A DNA stretch of 64,000 nucleotides from Vespa crabro. Its lineage: Eukaryota; Arthropoda; Insecta; Hymenoptera; Vespidae. Under the pieces are notes generated by a model. The model made no database searches. It saw only the letters and a list, made by a program, of their open reading frames with translations, and had not been told where the DNA came from. This document shows, piece by piece, positions 63,591-64,000 of the stretch. The stretch covers positions 248,001 through 312,000 of the forward strand of contig NC_060972.1 of assembly GCF_910589235.1 (NCBI RefSeq), read 5' to 3'. Position numbers and translations under genes: made by a program. How positions within the stretch are numbered: position 1 is the stretch's first letter; every line of letters begins with the position of its first letter.

Positions 63591-64000
63591 TAATTTTGTC
63601 AAATTTTATTAATTCCAGATATTTTATTTTTTACAAATGGTACACTAGTATTGTTATTAAGTACCTTTAAAATCATTATTATAATAAACTTTATTACTTT
63701 TCTGGTTATGGTCGCTCAATTCTTCTTCGAAAATGTATATACATATATTTTTTTGAATATAGTCATCAATGGGAAGATATTCTGTAAAACGTACTATTGT
63801 CGTGACATTATTGTTAGATGCAAGTTTACAGATATATTTCATGAAACTTATTGGGCAGCTAGAAGAGATAGAATCGTTAAGTTCTCGAGATTGTCGAATT
63901 TATAAAAAATATTTTTATAAAAGACAAACTCACTAAAATAATCTTGGATCAATGTAATTTATAGTATTTTTTTCTCTATAAAAAAAGAAATAAAATAAAA
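63591..64000. other. Right edge of the window
   Basis: AT-rich. Overlapping short open frames on both strands at 63651-63905 show no family resemblance; probably intron of the acidic-protein gene. Confidence 0.4.

Overview
The window is very AT-rich and full of short AT, CT and GA microsatellites. Its genes have compact exons, short GT-AG introns and one canonical eukaryotic tRNA. Gene content (Toll-pathway adaptor Tube, RFC4, ASNSD1, scramblase, insect-type fatty acid synthase) and the transposon mix (R1-like, piggyBac, mariner/Tc1) point to an insect, probably a hymenopteran; no species can be named from sequence alone. All exon boundaries were assigned by hand from splice signals and reading-frame continuity.

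Layout. 1-3.2 kb (+): 3' end of a fatty acid synthase gene with intact ketoreductase and acyl-carrier domains but an eroded thioesterase. 5.2-6.5 kb: dead R1-type non-LTR retrotransposon. 6.5-13.6 kb: AT-rich DNA with one unrecognised open frame near 8.6 kb. 13.7-18.5 kb (-): complete five-exon phospholipid scramblase-like gene whose introns carry a 158-bp tandem duplication and a long-inverted-repeat element. 20.6-27.4 kb (+): TATA promoter, non-coding first exon with a uORF, then nine coding exons for a 680-residue secreted precursor with basic cleavage sites, a His-Asp repeat and a ten-cysteine C-terminal domain. 28.9-31.4 kb: a piggyBac-like transposon with both ends and both TTAA sites, inactivated by one nonsense codon and two frameshifts. 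31.9-34.1 kb (-): an intron-containing CCT5 (chaperonin epsilon) pseudogene.

37.7-40.1 kb (-): complete six-exon RFC4. 41.1-42.5 kb: a 1.5-kb repeat with an inverted copy at 57.1-58.6 kb and a short third copy at 58.7-59.0 kb. 42.9-44.1 kb (+): three-exon Tube. 46.0-48.2 kb (-): complete five-exon ASNSD1. 51.6-51.9 kb: Mutator-like transposase relic. 52.25-54.74 kb: Tc1-like element with long terminal inverted repeats. 55.48 kb: tRNA-Asp(GTC), with a decayed tRNA-Asp-like copy at 59.54 kb. 56.0-56.8 kb: internally deleted piggyBac derivative with 44-bp subterminal repeats. 60.2-60.7 kb: mariner relic. 63.0-63.6 kb (-): candidate exons of an acidic protein that probably continues beyond the window.

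The conserved genes are independent housekeeping or signalling genes and form no pathway together. The least explained gene is the 680-residue secreted precursor. No CRISPR array, operon or prokaryotic system is present.
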